NCBI GenBank assembly: GCA_050698755.1
Contig: JBOHCK010000278.1
Coordinates: 1 to 8,176 of the forward strand
DNA: 8,176 nt
Direction: 5' to 3'
Source: Palsa-504 sp050698755
Lineage (GTDB): Bacteria; Actinomycetota; Actinomycetes; Streptosporangiales; Streptosporangiaceae
Made by a program: the position numbers and the translations under genes. Below are positions 5,051 through 8,176 of the stretch, piece by piece; positions within the stretch are counted from its first letter, which is position 1, and each line of letters starts with the position of its first letter. The notes below the pieces were generated by a model that worked only from the letters and a program-made list of their open reading frames with translations, had not been told where the DNA came from and did no database searches.

Positions 5051-5849
5051 ATGCCGCACCCTCTGACCGAACTCAAGCTCGCCGAGGTCACGAAGCCTGC
5101 TCAGGAACAGCAGCCCGACCACGAGATCCGCGCCGACGTCTGCGTGGTCGGCGCCGGGATCGCGGGCCTCTCCGCCGCCATCGAGTCTGCCCGGCTGCGC
5201 AGGGACGTGGTGCTGGTGGACTCGCTGCCGCTGCTCGGCGGCCAGATGATCCATTCCCTGATCGGGCTGTTCTGCGGCGTGTTCGGCAACGGCCCGGCCT
5301 ACGCCCAGCTCACACACGGGATTTTCGACGGCATCTTCCACGACCTCGGCGTTCGAAGGCCGGGATCAGGCCGACCGGGCGTTCGCGCTGCTCAAGGCCG
5401 AATTCCCCAAGGCGTTCGGTAATGCGCGGGTCCGGACCTACGGCCTCCCCGGGCGTCGGCAGACCCGCTGGATCAAGGGTCGGCACCAGCTGACCACCGA
5501 AGAGGTAAGAAACGGCACGTGGTTCGAGGATTCCGTGGCCCGAACCGCCTGGCCGATCGAGCTGCACGACCGCTCAGACGGCTACGTGTGGGAGATGTTC
5601 GGCCCGGATCACGTGCACTACGTCCCGTTGCGCGCCATGACCCCGCCGGGCGCGCACAACCTGGTGGCCGCCGGGCGCTGCGTGGACGGGGACGCCGCGG
5701 CACTGTCCAGCGTCCGGGTCATGGGCCCGTGCGCGGCGATGGGTACGGCCGCCGCTCACGCCCTCGACCTGGCCTCGCGGACCGGGGGCAGCGTGCACGA
5801 CGTCGACCTGGGCCACCTGGGCGAGCGGCTGGCCGCCAACCTGGTCTAG
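5051..5849 (+). pseudogene. FAD-dependent oxidoreductase, internally deleted and frameshifted
   Basis: Two parts of one flavoenzyme lie in different frames. The first, from ATG 5051, has an N-terminal extension and the FAD-binding Rossmann motif CVVGAGIAGLSAAIE (31-45; Gly34, Gly36, Gly39). Asp57 ends strand 2, and LGGQM and FCGVFGNG follow; it is readable to about DGIFHDLG (near 5350). The second, from about 5349 in the next frame to TAG 5847-5849, reads FEGRDQADRAFALLKAEFP, LPGRRQTRWIKG and GYVWEMFGPDHVHYVPLRAM. It ends with NLVAAGRCVDGDAAALSSVR, the FAD-contacting C-terminal motif of PF12831-like oxidoreductases. Together they encode ~266 residues against roughly 450 as I recall for full-length members, so the middle substrate-domain portion is missing and the join is out of frame. 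The first frame ends after a nonsense tail at 5422. It was probably the last gene of the 3520 operon. Confidence 0.8.
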
Positions 5850-6451
5850 AGCGGCAGCCCGGCCTCCAGCAGGGCCAGGGCCTCGTCGATCTGCCCGAAC
5901 GAGTCCTCGAAGGCGGTCCCTTCGGACCAGCCTTCCCACGGCAGCGTGATGGCCATGATCACGCCGATGAACGCGCCGGCAGCCGTGCGGACGGCCAGGT
6001 CGTCCGGCGGGCGGCCGGAGCGCTTGGCCAGGGCCTCGGCCACCCCGCCGATCGTCCTGGCGAACTCGTCGAGCGCGCGCGCCCGGATCTCGGGCACGGT
6101 CATGGTGAGCGCGGTGGTCTCCCGGAGTACAGCCATGTCGGCGGCGGTGTACGAAGCGAACATCTGCCGGGTGGCCGCCCGGACGGCGGCGACCGGCCCC
6201 AGCTCGGGCGGCTGCTGCTCGAGCGCCTCGATCATCCGGACGTCCATGTCGTCCTGCAGGACGACGTCTTCCTTAGTGGGGAAGTACCGGAAGAACGTGC
6301 TCGGCGACACCTCGGCCGCCTCGGCGATCTTCTCCACCGTGGTGCGCTGGTAGCCGTCTTCGCGGAACAGCCGGAGCGCGTGCTCCCGGATGGAAGCACG
6401 CGTCCTGGCCTTCTTCCGCTCGCGCAAGCCGTCAGGCGAGGCGCCAGCCAT
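5846..6451 (-). CDS. TetR-family transcriptional regulator
   Basis: This is a 201-residue repressor. The N-terminal DNA-binding domain (about 10-62) reads RERKKARTRASIREHALRLF, then EDGYQRTTVEKIAEAAEVS, then PSTFFRYFPTKEDVV. This is a full TetR helix-turn-helix with the invariant Phe/Tyr pair of the recognition helix. Residues about 75-195 form the helical ligand-binding and dimerisation domain, with a conserved-looking Arg/Trp stretch (LRETTALTMTVPEIR; LPWEGWSEG). It begins at ATG 6451, 5 bp after the stop of the MFS exporter, so it is made from the exporter transcript. The obvious role is repression of that transcript until a transported compound binds. Its TAG stop overlaps the stop of the convergent oxidoreductase remnant. 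Confidence 0.93.
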   Translation of the reverse strand: MAGASPDGLRERKKARTRASIREHALRLFREDGYQRTTVEKIAEAAEVSPSTFFRYFPTKEDVVLQDDMDVRMIEALEQQPPELGPVAAVRAATRQMFASYTAADMAVLRETTALTMTVPEIRARALDEFARTIGGVAEALAKRSGRPPDDLAVRTAAGAFIGVIMAITLPWEGWSEGTAFEDSFGQIDEALALLEAGLPL

Positions 6452-6456
6452 ACTCG

Positions 6457-8094
<1,638 letters not shown>

Positions 8095-8124
8095 GACACT
8101 CACACCCCTTTGGCAGCAGCATCT

Positions 8125-8162
8125 AAATGAGAGTCGCTACCAAAAGTATGCGACATCCATTT
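8125..8162. promoter_or_regulatory. inverted-repeat operator, probable TetR site
   Basis: AAATGAGAGTCGC (8125-8137) and GCGACATCCATTT (8150-8162) form an imperfect inverted repeat: 10 of 13 positions pair, with perfect outer AAATG/CATTT and inner GTCGC/GCGAC blocks and a 12-bp spacer. The right arm lies between the -35 and -10 and touches the -10; the left arm covers the start region. AGTAT (8145-8149)/ATACT (8164-8168) forms a further nested repeat. The position is ideal for repression by the TetR protein encoded in the same operon. Confidence 0.55.
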
Positions 8163-8173
8163 GATACTGTCAA
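8145..8173 (-). promoter_or_regulatory. promoter of the exporter-TetR operon
   Basis: The minus strand has a consensus -35 TTGACA (8168-8173), a 17-bp spacer and a -10 CATACT (8145-8150; 4 of 6 to TATAAT). Transcription should start near 8138, giving a leader of about 44 nt that contains the AAAGGGG ribosome-binding site (8105-8111). Confidence 0.65.
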
Positions 8174-8176
8174 CCG

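Noticed and set aside
3679..5091. 470-codon minus-strand frame opposite the nucleotidyltransferase and GNAT genes
   Set aside because: It is the shadow of two genes with clear catalytic motifs and has no family features of its own.

Overview
The window is high-GC DNA with strongly GC-biased third codon positions, a leaderless-type promoter layout, and PadR, TetR, DHA2 and DUF222/HNH families. All of this fits an actinobacterium (Streptosporangiales/Thermomonosporaceae/Pseudonocardia-like; genus not resolved). It reads as an accessory region: one end of an integrated mobile element, then low-complexity DNA, then three short gene clusters, one of which is decaying.

Region 1 (1 to about 1990) is interpreted as the end of an integrative element. 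It holds a clean rho-independent terminator (33-64), a small and apparently frameshifted Cys-rich zinc-finger gene (155-455), and a full-length large serine recombinase on the minus strand (478-1974). The start of the recombinase abuts the last ~50 codons of a DUF222/HNH endonuclease gene on the plus strand (about 1990-2133). The likely reading is that the recombinase integrated its element into the HNH gene. The chromosome/element junction then lies at about 1975-2000, and the 5' part of the HNH gene should lie beyond the far (left) end of the element, outside this window.

Region 2 (2134-2533) is non-coding. Two back-to-back hairpins follow the HNH stop, then 3.7 copies of an 18-bp tandem repeat and a roughly 200-bp pyrimidine-rich tract. 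A well-formed promoter (TTGACA-17-TAGAGT) ends 6 nt before the ATG of a PadR regulator and lies among 12-bp direct repeats spaced 31 bp apart.

Region 3 (2534-3353) is a PadR regulator plus a small membrane protein, a common regulator/partner arrangement.

Region 4 (3520-5849) is a tightly packed plus-strand run: a nucleotidyltransferase-fold protein, a GNAT acetyltransferase 3 bp later, and 4 bp later an FAD-dependent oxidoreductase that has lost its middle and its frame, so it is a pseudogene. The first two belong to the fold families of antibiotic- and metabolite-modifying enzymes, but the substrates cannot be read from the sequence.

Region 5 (5846-8176) is a minus-strand operon: a 14-TM DHA2-type MFS exporter followed 5 bp later by a TetR repressor. 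The promoter at the right edge (TTGACA-17-CATACT) is overlaid by a 13-12-13 inverted repeat, a good candidate for the TetR operator. The TetR stop codon shares a CTAG with the stop of the convergent oxidoreductase remnant. The exporter ends in an (Ala-Ser)n tail encoded by a GCCGAA hexanucleotide microsatellite.

I did not find a convincing wholly new system. The most informative structures are the recombinase/HNH junction, the repeat-rich PadR upstream region, the exporter's operator and microsatellite, and the decaying oxidoreductase.
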